Shown here one piece after another: positions 35,503 to 43,829 of a DNA stretch of 64,000 nucleotides; position 1 is the first letter of the stretch, and every line of letters starts with the position of its first letter. The notes beneath the pieces are model-generated. The model saw only the letters and a program-made list of their open reading frames with translations, did no database searches and was not told the DNA's origin. The stretch spans positions 3,905,001 to 3,969,000 of the forward strand of contig NZ_BIFR01000001.1 of the NCBI RefSeq assembly GCF_003967535.1, given 5' to 3'. The position numbers and the translations under genes are program-made. This stretch comes from Tengunoibacter tsumagoiensis (GTDB taxonomy: Bacteria > Chloroflexota > Ktedonobacteria > Ktedonobacterales > Ktedonobacteraceae).

Positions 35503-36189
35503 CTACATCACGCTCCACACACCGCAGATCTCACAAAAGGCGACGCCGACTTCTCCAAAGGTCTTACTACGCGTATTCCAGCGATCATAGGCAATAGCTA
35601 ATGACCCACAACTCCAACAACGTGCCCGGCCTCCCGCTTTACTCTCAGCTACTAATTTCTGTAACAGGGCGCTACGTGCCTCTTCAGACCCGGTATAGCC
35701 TGGATTATAGGCCAGATGCAGGAGATTTCCTAAGGGAAGGTTAATCTCATGGGATGGGGCCTGTAAAGGGGCCTGAGTGCTGGCTGCAGGCTGAGAAGCT
35801 ACTGGTGGCTGAGCGATCGGAGGCTGAGGCGCACGACGGAACAGCTCGCCTCGCGCGGTACGACGGCCTGGCTCAATAGCGGGCATATAGTCGGGACGTT
35901 CTGAGCGTTCGGGCCGCTCTGGGCGTTCGGGCCGCTCGCTCAGCGGAGGTTGGGCAGAGGTATAGGCACGAAATGGAAGGGCGGGGGGTGTTTCAGGCTG
36001 GGTGGGGGCAACAGGTGCGACAGGGGAAGAGGCCACAGGTGCAGAGGCCTGGCTTACCGTTTCTTCGGCAGGGGCCGTGGGGCGCTCGGCGGCGGTCGCT
36101 TCTACATTCTGTTCGGTTGCATCAACAATCTGATTATTCGCTTCTTGTTGATCAGGTGGATTGACACGTCGTCGACGAGTTACTGGCAT
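35503..36189 (-). CDS. Pro/Arg-rich protein with C-terminal four-cysteine ribbon
   Basis: A 228-residue protein I cannot assign. The first 140 residues are low complexity: acidic/Gln-rich, Ala/Pro-rich, then repeated Glu-Arg-Pro units (PERPERPERSERPDY). The last 80 are ordered, with RARCWSCGSLAIAYDRWNTRSKTFGEVGVAFCEICGVWS, a CxxC...CxxC zinc ribbon (about 188-223). Start at 36189 follows GGAGTGTACCCCT. A nucleic-acid-binding or scaffold role is possible but unproven. Confidence 0.65.
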   Translation of the reverse strand: MPVTRRRRVNPPDQQEANNQIVDATEQNVEATAAERPTAPAEETVSQASAPVASSPVAPVAPTQPETPPALPFRAYTSAQPPLSERPERPERPERSERPDYMPAIEPGRRTARGELFRRAPQPPIAQPPVASQPAASTQAPLQAPSHEINLPLGNLLHLAYNPGYTGSEEARSALLQKLVAESKAGGRARCWSCGSLAIAYDRWNTRSKTFGEVGVAFCEICGVWSVM

Positions 36190-36321
36190 AGGGGTACACT
36201 CCATTAATGAAAAGAAGTTGTGTGTGCGTACAAAGTAAACGTAGCACGAGTATTATATCACGTCGCACAGCGAGAGCCTGACCTGGTATCGTTTTGCGTC
36301 AGGAGTAGCAGGTGCCGACCA

Positions 36322-36363
36322 GTCGGGGACAAGCCTCACCAGTAGAAAGGGATGAGGCCCGAC
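36322..36363. terminator. Nested hairpin downstream of ferredoxin gene
   Basis: GTCGG/CCGAC closing an inner GCCTCA/TGAGGC stem (36322-36326, 36333-36338, 36353-36358, 36359-36363), between the ferredoxin stop and the next minus-strand gene. No strong U-run, so its terminator role is uncertain. Confidence 0.4.
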
Positions 36364-36437
36364 CCCTTTGAGATAGAAAACCGGCGAAATACGAGCGTAT
36401 TCCTATGGGCATTTGCTTTCACAATGGCCAGGGCCAA

Positions 36438-36698
36438 TTAGCCTTTGAAGAAGTCAGCATTTACCTTGATATAGCTTTTCCACTCTTCAGGAACGGCTGA
36501 TTCCTCGAAGATCGCTGTTACAGGGCAGGCTGGCTCGCAAGCGCCACAATCGATACACTCATCGGGATTAATATAGAGCTGCTCATGCTCATCGTATCCT
36601 GCCTCGCTGGACGATGGATGAATGCAATCAACAGGACAGACATCTACACAGGAAGCATCTCTGACACCGATACAGGGTTGAGTAATTACATAGGTCAT
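36438..36698 (-). CDS. fdxA: Seven-iron (3Fe-4S/4Fe-4S) ferredoxin
   Basis: An 86-residue electron carrier. The N-terminal cluster ligands are in PCIGVRDASCVDVCPVDCI, and the second set in NPDECIDCGACEPACPVTAIFEE. The C-x-D/R-x-x-C-x5-C spacing in the first set, with a short C-terminal tail (VPEEWKSYIKVNADFF), is typical of FdxA-type ferredoxins of Actinobacteria and Chloroflexota. The start at 36698 (MTYVI) fits relatives; an ATG at 36710 is too close to GGAGG. A consensus promoter lies upstream. The redox partner is unknown. Confidence 0.93.
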   Translation of the reverse strand: MTYVITQPCIGVRDASCVDVCPVDCIHPSSSEAGYDEHEQLYINPDECIDCGACEPACPVTAIFEESAVPEEWKSYIKVNADFFKG

Positions 36699-36776
36699 TG
36701 TTCTCGACATCCTCCTCTTAGCACACTATGACAAAACAAGAGGCATAGCGGCAAAGTTTAGTATTAGGCCAACTTT

Positions 36777-36805
36777 AGTATAGAGGGTTGTACAGGTGCT
36801 GTCAA
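36777..36805 (-). promoter_or_regulatory. Consensus promoter of the ferredoxin gene
   Basis: On the minus strand TTGACA (36800-36805) and TATACT (36777-36782) with 17-base spacing. The rest of the gap up to 37089 holds no gene that I see. Confidence 0.85.
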
Positions 36806-37089
36806 TTGTCTGGCCTGGCGCCTTTACCAACAATGGCTGGCCAGTCCTTGACGACCTCCACTAGCCAGGCGATCTTCTTATTGTTTATTATTATAACATG
36901 GCAAACGAGAGCCCTCTCTTTGAGAGATCTACCTGAACAGCAAAACAACAGTACATGAACAGCACCAGAAAGGGCTTCTGTCTCCAGGGCATCCTTCCCA
37001 GATGTGTGGGTGAATCCGGCCCTGGAAGTTGTCTTTACGACACTCTTTCCAGCCCGCCCATCTCCCCTTTAGAGCAGAAAGCGCTTGAT

Positions 37090-38826
37090 TCATGGCAACT
37101 GCCTGACTGTAAAATGAGAAAAGGCGGCCTCAATCCCCTGGTTCTCAACAAACAGACCAAAGGATCCAGTTGAACGTGCTGGAAGAGTATCTACGGGAGA
37201 GCTATCCATTGGGACACCATTGATTGTAAAGGCAAAATGGTTGCCTTTGGCCTCAATGGTGACAACATTGCTCTGGCCAACGCCCGTAAGCAATGAAGGG
37301 GCTGAACCAGTGCTAATAAAACACCATGGACCCTGGGTTGCATTCTCAGGATGAATGGTGCACCAGGCCCCCTGCGTCCGATTATCGTATCGTAAAAAGG
37401 CATACTGAGAAAGGGAGGGTGCAATCTCAAAGAGATAATACTGCCCCTGATCGTTGCTTTCACGGAAAACGATCCCATAAAAATCTGCAGTATGAGCTGT
37501 ATGCCTGGTCTCGGTCAAAGTCACGGTCAGCAGGAAATTGCTCATGGAGGGTCCATAATATTGCGCTAAAACCGCTCCGTTGTCCAGATTATTCTGCACA
37601 TGATAGCTTTGCTTTGTGGAATCAAAAAAGCAGGAACAATTATCCGACCAGTTGTCCGTTTTAGCAAACAGGTTCAGCACAACGGGAGTGGGGGTCGTGG
37701 CCAGGCCATGAGCGACCCGAGAGGAACGGCTGGCAATTGATTGGAAGACAAACAGACCAATAATAATGCCTAATAAAAGTAAAGAGAATGCTGTTAACAG
37801 GAGACGCCCCCCATTCCAGCTATGTAGCCAGGAGCTCCGACGAGCGATTTGTCGGGTAACGATGGTCACTGGCTGTGGACCTGAAAGAGGCTCATCCTCA
37901 TCCCCTTCAATATCGGTCAGGTACTTTCCTCGCGAAGGTGAAGATTTCTTCTCAGCCGCAGCCGCCACAGCGGCGGAAAACGCCTGACTAAACTCCAATG
38001 GCGTCTGAAAACGATCCTGAGGATCTTTCGCCAATGCCTTTTGCAGCACTCGATCAACGCCAGGGGTAATATCGGCACGACGAAGGGAGAGTGCGGGGGG
38101 GCTCTCATGAACATGCATCAAGGCCAGGGCAATCGCTGAATCGGCTTTAAACGGCAGTTGCCTGGTTAGCAAAAAAAAGAGCGTAACAGCGAGGGAGTAA
38201 ATATCGGAGCGGCCATCAAGCTTGTGGCCTAGAGCCTGTTCAGGTGAAATATAATCTGGCGTACCCATAACAGCATTGGGAGTATTCACCTCTGTTGGTG
38301 TTCCCTCTCTATCAGTGCGGGTCAGGCGCGCAATACCAAAATCCGACAGGACCACATGTCCTTTGTCGCTCAGCAGAATATTTGCAGGCTTCACATCACA
38401 GTGCACACAACCATGCTCATGCGCATAATGGAGCGCCGAAGCCAATTGCTCAAGATACCAATTTGCTTCAGGGAGAGAAAGCACACGTCTCTTTGCCATA
38501 TATTGAGAGAGCGTCCCTCCCTCCATATAAGGCATCACGATATAGGGCAAGCCTTCTTCCTCACCATATGAGTAGATAGGCAGAATATTTGGATGATCCA
38601 ACTTACTCGCCGCCTCAGCTTCATGCAAAAAGCGCCGATAAAAATCTCGCTGCATACGCCTATCCATTCCCGTTCGTGGAAGATAGACTTTAATCGCGAC
38701 CTTGCGCCTGGGCTGCTCTTGCTGTGCGAGAAAAACAGCACTTGATCCACCATATCCCAGCAGCCGCTCCAACACGCATGAGCCTAATGTTTTGCCGATC
38801 AGATGTTGACCCCGAGTTGTAGCCAC
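37090..38826 (-). CDS. Transmembrane Ser/Thr protein kinase
   Basis: A 578-residue Hanks-type kinase. Gly loop LLGYGGSSAVFLA (about 22-34), Lys46 in VAIKVYLP, catalytic HCDVKPANILL (D144) and SDFGIARL (D162), then GTPDYISPEQALGHKLDGRSDIYSLAVTLFFLLTRQLPF. All key residues are present, with Cys for Arg in HRD. After a Ser/acidic juxtamembrane stretch comes one transmembrane helix (LLLTAFSLLLLGIIIGLFVFQ, about 340-360). An outside domain of about 200 residues with many Trp/Tyr and beta-strand segments follows, perhaps a concanavalin-like sensor. Phosphorylation targets unknown. Structurally parallel to the protein at 41157, which is catalytically dead. Confidence 0.93.
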   Translation of the reverse strand: MATTRGQHLIGKTLGSCVLERLLGYGGSSAVFLAQQEQPRRKVAIKVYLPRTGMDRRMQRDFYRRFLHEAEAASKLDHPNILPIYSYGEEEGLPYIVMPYMEGGTLSQYMAKRRVLSLPEANWYLEQLASALHYAHEHGCVHCDVKPANILLSDKGHVVLSDFGIARLTRTDREGTPTEVNTPNAVMGTPDYISPEQALGHKLDGRSDIYSLAVTLFFLLTRQLPFKADSAIALALMHVHESPPALSLRRADITPGVDRVLQKALAKDPQDRFQTPLEFSQAFSAAVAAAAEKKSSPSRGKYLTDIEGDEDEPLSGPQPVTIVTRQIARRSSWLHSWNGGRLLLTAFSLLLLGIIIGLFVFQSIASRSSRVAHGLATTPTPVVLNLFAKTDNWSDNCSCFFDSTKQSYHVQNNLDNGAVLAQYYGPSMSNFLLTVTLTETRHTAHTADFYGIVFRESNDQGQYYLFEIAPSLSQYAFLRYDNRTQGAWCTIHPENATQGPWCFISTGSAPSLLTGVGQSNVVTIEAKGNHFAFTINGVPMDSSPVDTLPARSTGSFGLFVENQGIEAAFSHFTVRQLP

Positions 38827-38920
38827 GCCAAAGCTCCTCTCTAGCTTCCCCCCTTAAAAAATCAAGTGCTACCCTTTATCCCTCGTGAATCCCCTTCGCT
38901 CTCCTTGGGACTCTATAATC

Positions 38921-38950
38921 ATTGTAAGCAAGAAACCGACTAACTGTCAA
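38921..38950 (-). promoter_or_regulatory. Promoter of the Ser/Thr kinase gene
   Basis: TTGACA (38945-38950) and TACAAT (38921-38926) on the minus strand, 18 bases apart, about 100 bases before the ATG. Confidence 0.7.
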
Positions 38951-39069
38951 TATGCAGTCATTCTACCTATTGAACAACAACAAAGCTATACACGATACAC
39001 TATTTCTCTCTTTTTAACGTTGCTTACTTTACCACTAGCAAATTTACCACTAGCAAAGAGGAGAGAGAG

Positions 39070-39124
39070 AAGATAACCATCTTTCCTCACTTGAGCAGAA
39101 GATGGTTATCTTAAAAATTTTTTG
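39070..39124. terminator. Hairpin terminator after the M29 peptidase gene
   Basis: A 14-bp stem AAGATAACCATCTT/AAGATGGTTATCTT (39070-39083, 39099-39112) is flanked by A- and T-runs on the peptidase side. It lies 40 bases past that gene's stop. Confidence 0.7.
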
Positions 39125-39153
39125 CTGGCAGGAGCTTCATCAAGAAAGATGAC

Positions 39154-40188
39154 TTAGATGACAAATTTCCCGTCACGCATGATCACGCGCTCATCTACTT
39201 CGATGGTACATTCGGAAGGAATCACATCGACGTGGATGCCTGCGCTCCAATCGGCACCGGTAAAGTGAGGATAGGGATCGCCAAAAGCCACATGTAAGCC
39301 TGGCATCTTCTCATCCTGCAACAGGTTTCCAACTAACTTTTGAAGGCTTGTTAATGTACCGATGGCAAATTCGCCCGCACGATTCCCATTGGGAACAGAG
39401 AAGAGATAAGAACGCACATCATCGGCAATAGCAGTGTCCTCGCTACGAATCTCTGTAATGTAGCCATTCTCTACATTGATCACCAGAGGATGCTCAAGGA
39501 CGCCATATTTTTCAGAGAAATAGTCACCCAGGACATCACAGACCAGGACTCCATCAACCGTGGCTGGAGCGGTATAGACCTCACCTTCGGGCAAATTCCC
39601 CCACTTGCCTTGTTCATGATAGCGGCCATTACAGGGAACCCAGCGCCAATCTTCATGGAACGTGGCCGTAACATCGGTCCCTTTGACCGAGGTTACATGG
39701 ATCTTCTTTGCGTGACGCACAACCTCATAGATCTGGTTCGTCACCGTATACACTTCCTCATAGTCGGCACACATACCATCCGTCATCAGGGTCTCATCGA
39801 TGCCAATCATATGCCCATGACGCACCTTCAATTCATTGACTAGAAATGGAAGCAGCGGGATACGAAATGAGATCTCTCCTGGCTGTGCCGTTGCTATATA
39901 GTAGGTGACGGTAGGACGTGCCTCAAGCAGCTCTGTCCGTAACTCGTCCGAAAAGGCTTTTAAAGGACGCTCCCCATATTGTTCCAGGAAACGCACAGTC
40001 ACGCTCGCACCCTGTTGCAGGGCCGCCCATGCCACCTGCTCGGCAATTCGTTGACGAGCGTAGTCGGTCAGAATAAACACGCGATCACGAGCCGTTACTC
40101 CCATGCAAGCGATCGCATTGCCTGCGCCCTTCTGCAAGCGGGCCTCGAATGAAGTCGCTTCACTCTCACCCGGAATAGTATTCAACAT
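39154..40188 (-). CDS. M29-family aminopeptidase
   Basis: A 344-residue metallopeptidase resembling aminopeptidases T/PepS. Characteristic segments: VTARDRVFILTDYARQRIAEQVAWAALQQGA near the start; the mid-region DWRWVPCNGRYHEQGKWGNLPEGEVYTAPATVDGVLVCD, with the metal-binding Glu and the LPxGEV block; GNRAGEFAIGTL; and HVAFGDPYPHFTGADWSAGIHVDVI near the C-terminus with His/Asp ligands. It releases N-terminal residues from peptides. The start at 40188 has GAGGAG nine bases upstream; earlier in-frame ATGs at 40197-40221 are rejected. Confidence 0.88.
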   Translation of the reverse strand: MLNTIPGESEATSFEARLQKGAGNAIACMGVTARDRVFILTDYARQRIAEQVAWAALQQGASVTVRFLEQYGERPLKAFSDELRTELLEARPTVTYYIATAQPGEISFRIPLLPFLVNELKVRHGHMIGIDETLMTDGMCADYEEVYTVTNQIYEVVRHAKKIHVTSVKGTDVTATFHEDWRWVPCNGRYHEQGKWGNLPEGEVYTAPATVDGVLVCDVLGDYFSEKYGVLEHPLVINVENGYITEIRSEDTAIADDVRSYLFSVPNGNRAGEFAIGTLTSLQKLVGNLLQDEKMPGLHVAFGDPYPHFTGADWSAGIHVDVIPSECTIEVDERVIMRDGKFVI

Positions 40189-40452
40189 ATAGCACATCTC
40201 CTCTACATCATACATAAACATGTGACGTCCGCTATGGCAACAATACGCAGATGGGATTGCTGCCTAACGATATGTTCAGAATAACAGACCAGTAACATGG
40301 CCGTCTAGTCTAGTACATTCGTCAGAATTATTCTCCCTTCCATGCACAGATAGAGTGCATAAGAGAACATTTATGCTATACTTGGTGCAGAGATAGACAG
40401 GACTCAACGGTTCAAGCCCCGTCCAGATCATGAGCATGGTAAGGAGAGCCGC

Positions 40453-41073
40453 ATGGCTAGAGACTTTGGTGTTGCACAGATTCTTGATTACCTCACCCAG
40501 ATGGATATTAAGGTCGCCCACGTGGATCGCACAAAAAACATTATTGAGCTAGCCTTTCATGGCGAGAGCGGCCAATGGCGTCTGGTTATCGGGACTCAGC
40601 AGAGTGGACCTGAACGCAAGCTCATGCTGATAGCTCCTCACATCGGAACTGTGACCAACAAAAAACGCCTGGAATGCCTGGAAGCATTAATGGCCGTCAA
40701 TTATAGTATTGCCATTGGCAAGTTTGGCTTAGATTTGGAGGATGGCGAAGTTCGTCTCGAAGAAGCTGTTCCTCTGGCCGAACAGGGTATTAGCTTTGAG
40801 CAATTTCAACTGGTCTTTGGAGCTATTGTCCAGACGGCATCGATGTATCATAGCCTGCTTCCACGCATTATCTATGGACATCAATCAATTCAAGAAGCAA
40901 TCCAGGGCTGTGAACACGATTTTTTTCAGCATGAACTGTCCGATTGGTCTTCTGCCTCCACCAATGAACCGCTTGCAAAATTGGGTCTCGCAGGAGATGA
41001 GGAGCCAGGTGGCCTGGATGTGCAGGAGATTCTCGCCGAAGTCCATCGCATTTTTGAGCAAAAGAAAGAGTAA
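40453..41073 (+). CDS. YbjN-domain protein
   Basis: A 206-residue protein resembling the YbjN/type III secretion chaperone-like fold: VAQILDYLTQMDIKV, then RLVIGTQQSGPERKLMLIAPHIG, NKKRLECLEALMAVNYSIAIGKFGLDLEDGEVRLEEAVPL, and SFEQFQLVFGAIVQTASMYHSLLPRIIYG. The acidic C-terminus (about 40 residues) is probably flexible. YbjN proteins are linked to stress and motility control in enterics, with no firm biochemical role. An extended -10 (TGCTATACT, hexamer 40377-40382) lies 70 bases upstream. Confidence 0.78.
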   Translation: MARDFGVAQILDYLTQMDIKVAHVDRTKNIIELAFHGESGQWRLVIGTQQSGPERKLMLIAPHIGTVTNKKRLECLEALMAVNYSIAIGKFGLDLEDGEVRLEEAVPLAEQGISFEQFQLVFGAIVQTASMYHSLLPRIIYGHQSIQEAIQGCEHDFFQHELSDWSSASTNEPLAKLGLAGDEEPGGLDVQEILAEVHRIFEQKKE

Positions 41074-41089
41074 CCGCTTTTAAACAGGC

Positions 41090-41134
41090 GCAGGAAGAAG
41101 GCAGGTTTTGCACAAAAACCTGCCTTCTTCCTGC
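41090..41134. terminator. Strong bidirectional terminator
   Basis: Perfect 20-bp stem (41090-41109 with 41115-41134), loop of five bases with A/T-rich top. It serves the convergent YbjN and pseudokinase genes. Confidence 0.8.
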
Positions 41135-41156
41135 AATAACCATCACGCTCTTACGC

Positions 41157-43223
41157 CTAAACGGCTGTCACTGTTCCATCCGCATTCACTTTAATTGCTA
41201 CTGAGGGCAATGGTCTCGTGGCAGGTCCCTGCAAGACTTTTCCGGCATTCATGGGATCAAAAACTGCACCATGAGCCGGGCAGACCAGGGTTCCAGTCCC
41301 CTTATCATAGCGCACCGCAACTCCTTCATGAGTACAGGCCATCTCATATGCAGCAAAATTCCCATTAGTAAGATGGATGAGCAAGCTATTCTTTTTATCC
41401 GCAGGGTTGACAAACGTCGTTGCTGTTGCTGTTGGTTGAGTGGATTGGCCAATCACCGTTCCTGTATGACCAGGAGCTGGCGCTGCCGTTGGTGGTGGAT
41501 TTCCCGCAGGCGGTTGATTCCCCACTGGCGGCGGGTTCCCCGCGGGCGGTTGATTGCCAGCCGGAGGCGGGGGATTCTTCCCAGCCGGGGGTTGATTACC
41601 AGCTGGGGGTCTTTGTGCTATGCCCTGCCCATTCGAGTTCAGTGGCGTTACAGCCTGTTGTTTACCTGTCGATCCCATAAAATGGTTCAGGTTCAACGCC
41701 GCAACTCCAAGCCCGGCGGCAATAACGCCTCCACCAGCCAGTAGAGCAACTACACGGCGGCGGCTCGGCGATGACTTTGTAGGAGGTGGCATCTGTCTGG
41801 CTGAAGAGGGAAGAGGTCGCACCGGCTCACTTGTCCACTGAGCGGCTGCGAGCCCGCTGGCCTCCTTCGGAGCAGAAGCGCGAGCAGATGGAGAGGAATC
41901 GGCAGGGGCCAGACCAGGCTGTGACCACCATTCATATGCCTTCGCCAGATCAGCAGGCTGAGGCTCTTTTACTACAGCAGGCTCTGGAACAGTCTGCGGT
42001 TTCGCAGCCATTGAAGCAGCTCCAAGGGGCTTGACCAACCCCATCTGAGCGTTAGCCAGTTCCTGGGGAGGTAAAGGAATCAACGTTGGCGGAGCAGCGG
42101 GTACAGGAGGCTTCAGATGTGCAGAAGCAGGTAAACGCCCACTGGACGCCTTCAGAGAAAGATCGGTGAACCGCTCCCGGCTGCTATTAGCAGATGGAGA
42201 AGAAACAATCGGCAGTTTTCCCGTTACAATTGGTGGCATTAATTGCCAATTCCGCGTCACATAACCACTTTGCGGCGTCTCTTGCACAGTCTGGCTGACA
42301 GGCATATGGATAGGATCAACAAATGCCAATGAGCTACTGGCCCCTCTGGTGGCCTGCTGAAAGGCCACACCAAACGCTTCGACTTGCTGAAAACGGTGCA
42401 ACGGATCTTTTATTAACGTCTGGTTGATCACAGACTCCAGAACCAGGGGGACGGTTGGAGACAGTGTATGCAACGGTGGAATGCTCTGCTTGAGGTGTTG
42501 TTCAGCCACCTCCAATGGATGTTGACCAGTAAAAGGGGGGCGTCCGCTTAATAGCTCATAGATGATACAACCAAGCGCATACATATCTGACCGTCGATCA
42601 ATAGACTGCCCCTGCACCACCTCTGGCGCAATATATTCCGGAGCCGCCAGAAAAGTCCCGACGATACTTAACAGATGTGCATAAGGCTGATCAGCTGGCT
42701 CAATACCGCTGGCTTGAAGGATATGCATTAAACCAAAGCCCGCGACCTGGAGGATCCCCTCATTGCTCACCACGATATTTGCTGGCTTCAACGTCCCATG
42801 GATAAAGCCTTTACTATGGGCATAGGCCAGACCGGAAATAATCTGCTCGACAATCGGACCCAGTTCATCATACTCATAGCGCCCTTTCTGCTTCAATAGA
42901 TCAGCCAGGGAGCCATTCATCATATAGGGAGTCACAAGATAGGGGAAGCCAGCATACTCTCCCACTTCATAGACAGGGAGAATATGGGGATGGTCCAGTT
43001 GGGTAACAGCCTGCGCCTCTTGATGAAAGCGAGCAAGAAAACGTTGCCGCGCATCAAGTGTATAGTGTTCTGGGAGGAGATAAAAAGTGAGTGCATCGCT
43101 GCGCTGAAGCGTTCGATGTCGAGCCAGGTAGATTGCATTTAAGCGACCACGGCCCAATAAACGCTCTAACTGATAGTTTCCCAGGCTCTGTCCGACAAGC
43201 TGATCCGCAGATAGTGTTGGCAT
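41157..43223 (-). CDS. Transmembrane pseudokinase fused to a Rieske [2Fe-2S] domain
   Basis: A 688-residue protein. Residues 1-280 follow the Ser/Thr kinase fold (LLGRGRLNAIYLA; GSLADLLKQKGRYEY; FLAAPEYIAPEVVQGQSIDRRSDMYALGCIIYELLSGRPPF). All three catalytic residues are changed: T46 for the ATP Lys, T144 for the HRD Asp (IHGTLKPANI), and G162 for the DFG Asp (VAGFGLM). A long Pro/Ala linker leads to one transmembrane helix (VVALLAGGGVIAAGLGVAAL) and PPAGN-type repeats. The C-terminus is a Rieske domain, CTH (C630, H632) and CPAHG (C648, H651), with 15 residues between pairs as in this family. It would place a redox cluster outside the cell and a scaffold inside. Confidence 0.88.
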   Translation of the reverse strand: MPTLSADQLVGQSLGNYQLERLLGRGRLNAIYLARHRTLQRSDALTFYLLPEHYTLDARQRFLARFHQEAQAVTQLDHPHILPVYEVGEYAGFPYLVTPYMMNGSLADLLKQKGRYEYDELGPIVEQIISGLAYAHSKGFIHGTLKPANIVVSNEGILQVAGFGLMHILQASGIEPADQPYAHLLSIVGTFLAAPEYIAPEVVQGQSIDRRSDMYALGCIIYELLSGRPPFTGQHPLEVAEQHLKQSIPPLHTLSPTVPLVLESVINQTLIKDPLHRFQQVEAFGVAFQQATRGASSSLAFVDPIHMPVSQTVQETPQSGYVTRNWQLMPPIVTGKLPIVSSPSANSSRERFTDLSLKASSGRLPASAHLKPPVPAAPPTLIPLPPQELANAQMGLVKPLGAASMAAKPQTVPEPAVVKEPQPADLAKAYEWWSQPGLAPADSSPSARASAPKEASGLAAAQWTSEPVRPLPSSARQMPPPTKSSPSRRRVVALLAGGGVIAAGLGVAALNLNHFMGSTGKQQAVTPLNSNGQGIAQRPPAGNQPPAGKNPPPPAGNQPPAGNPPPVGNQPPAGNPPPTAAPAPGHTGTVIGQSTQPTATATTFVNPADKKNSLLIHLTNGNFAAYEMACTHEGVAVRYDKGTGTLVCPAHGAVFDPMNAGKVLQGPATRPLPSVAIKVNADGTVTAV

Positions 43224-43451
43224 ACAACATCGCTCCCCAAATACAAACTACACACAGCCAACGACTGATTACTATCGATAGCAGCCAATCAACCGTCCCT
43301 GGATGATCTCTCCGACCAACTGGCTTCTGACAAAAGAAAAAACGCAGTCTGGCTGTTAAACAGACACTACGATGATGAGTTTACACACTGTATCAGATTA
43401 CGTCAATGCAACAGGAGGGAAGTAGGACTTGTGCGTTATAGCGGGCCCTCA

Positions 43452-43547
43452 GCGGTCGGGGGAGAGAGGAACCCGACCGCCCAAGATGAGGGAGATACGA
43501 AGGGGGTTAGACGCGGCGGGGAACGCGTCACTGGAACTTTTGTTCCA
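43452..43547. ncRNA. Three-hairpin structured region, candidate leader or small RNA
   Basis: The 606 bases from 43224 to 43829 hold no convincing ORF. They include three consecutive perfect hairpins: GCGGTCGGG/CCCGACCGC (43452-43480), GACGCG/CGCGTC (43510-43529), and TGGAAC/GTTCCA (43532-43547). A fourth, GAGTCC/GGACTC, lies at 43654-43673. The region is upstream of both the DUF1015 gene (+) and the pseudokinase gene (-). No known RNA family recognised; direction unknown. Confidence 0.35.
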
Positions 43548-43829
43548 ACGAAAAAGAGGATACCATATGTCGCGAGGCCTGTCAAGCGGTAGAGAAGACG
43601 AAGATTCATTTTTCAGCCAAAGAGAGACAAAAGACCCTTTTTTCCTCCCGAAAGAGTCCTACTTCTGGGACTCATCTTTCCCTGGGATGATACAATGAGC
43701 AAAGGGTCATCAATCAAGCTCTGAGCGAGCGCATGCATAGAGCTCTCACCCCTTTCCACTTTGCTGCCTCCCAGGGGCAAAAAAGAACCAACCAGAACAG
43801 AACGAGATAGAACATAGGAGGAAGTAGCC

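Noticed and set aside
40400..40430. GGTTCAAGCCCCG-like string suggesting a tRNA T-arm
   Set aside because: No matching acceptor, D or anticodon stems around it; it lies in the untranslated leader of the YbjN gene.
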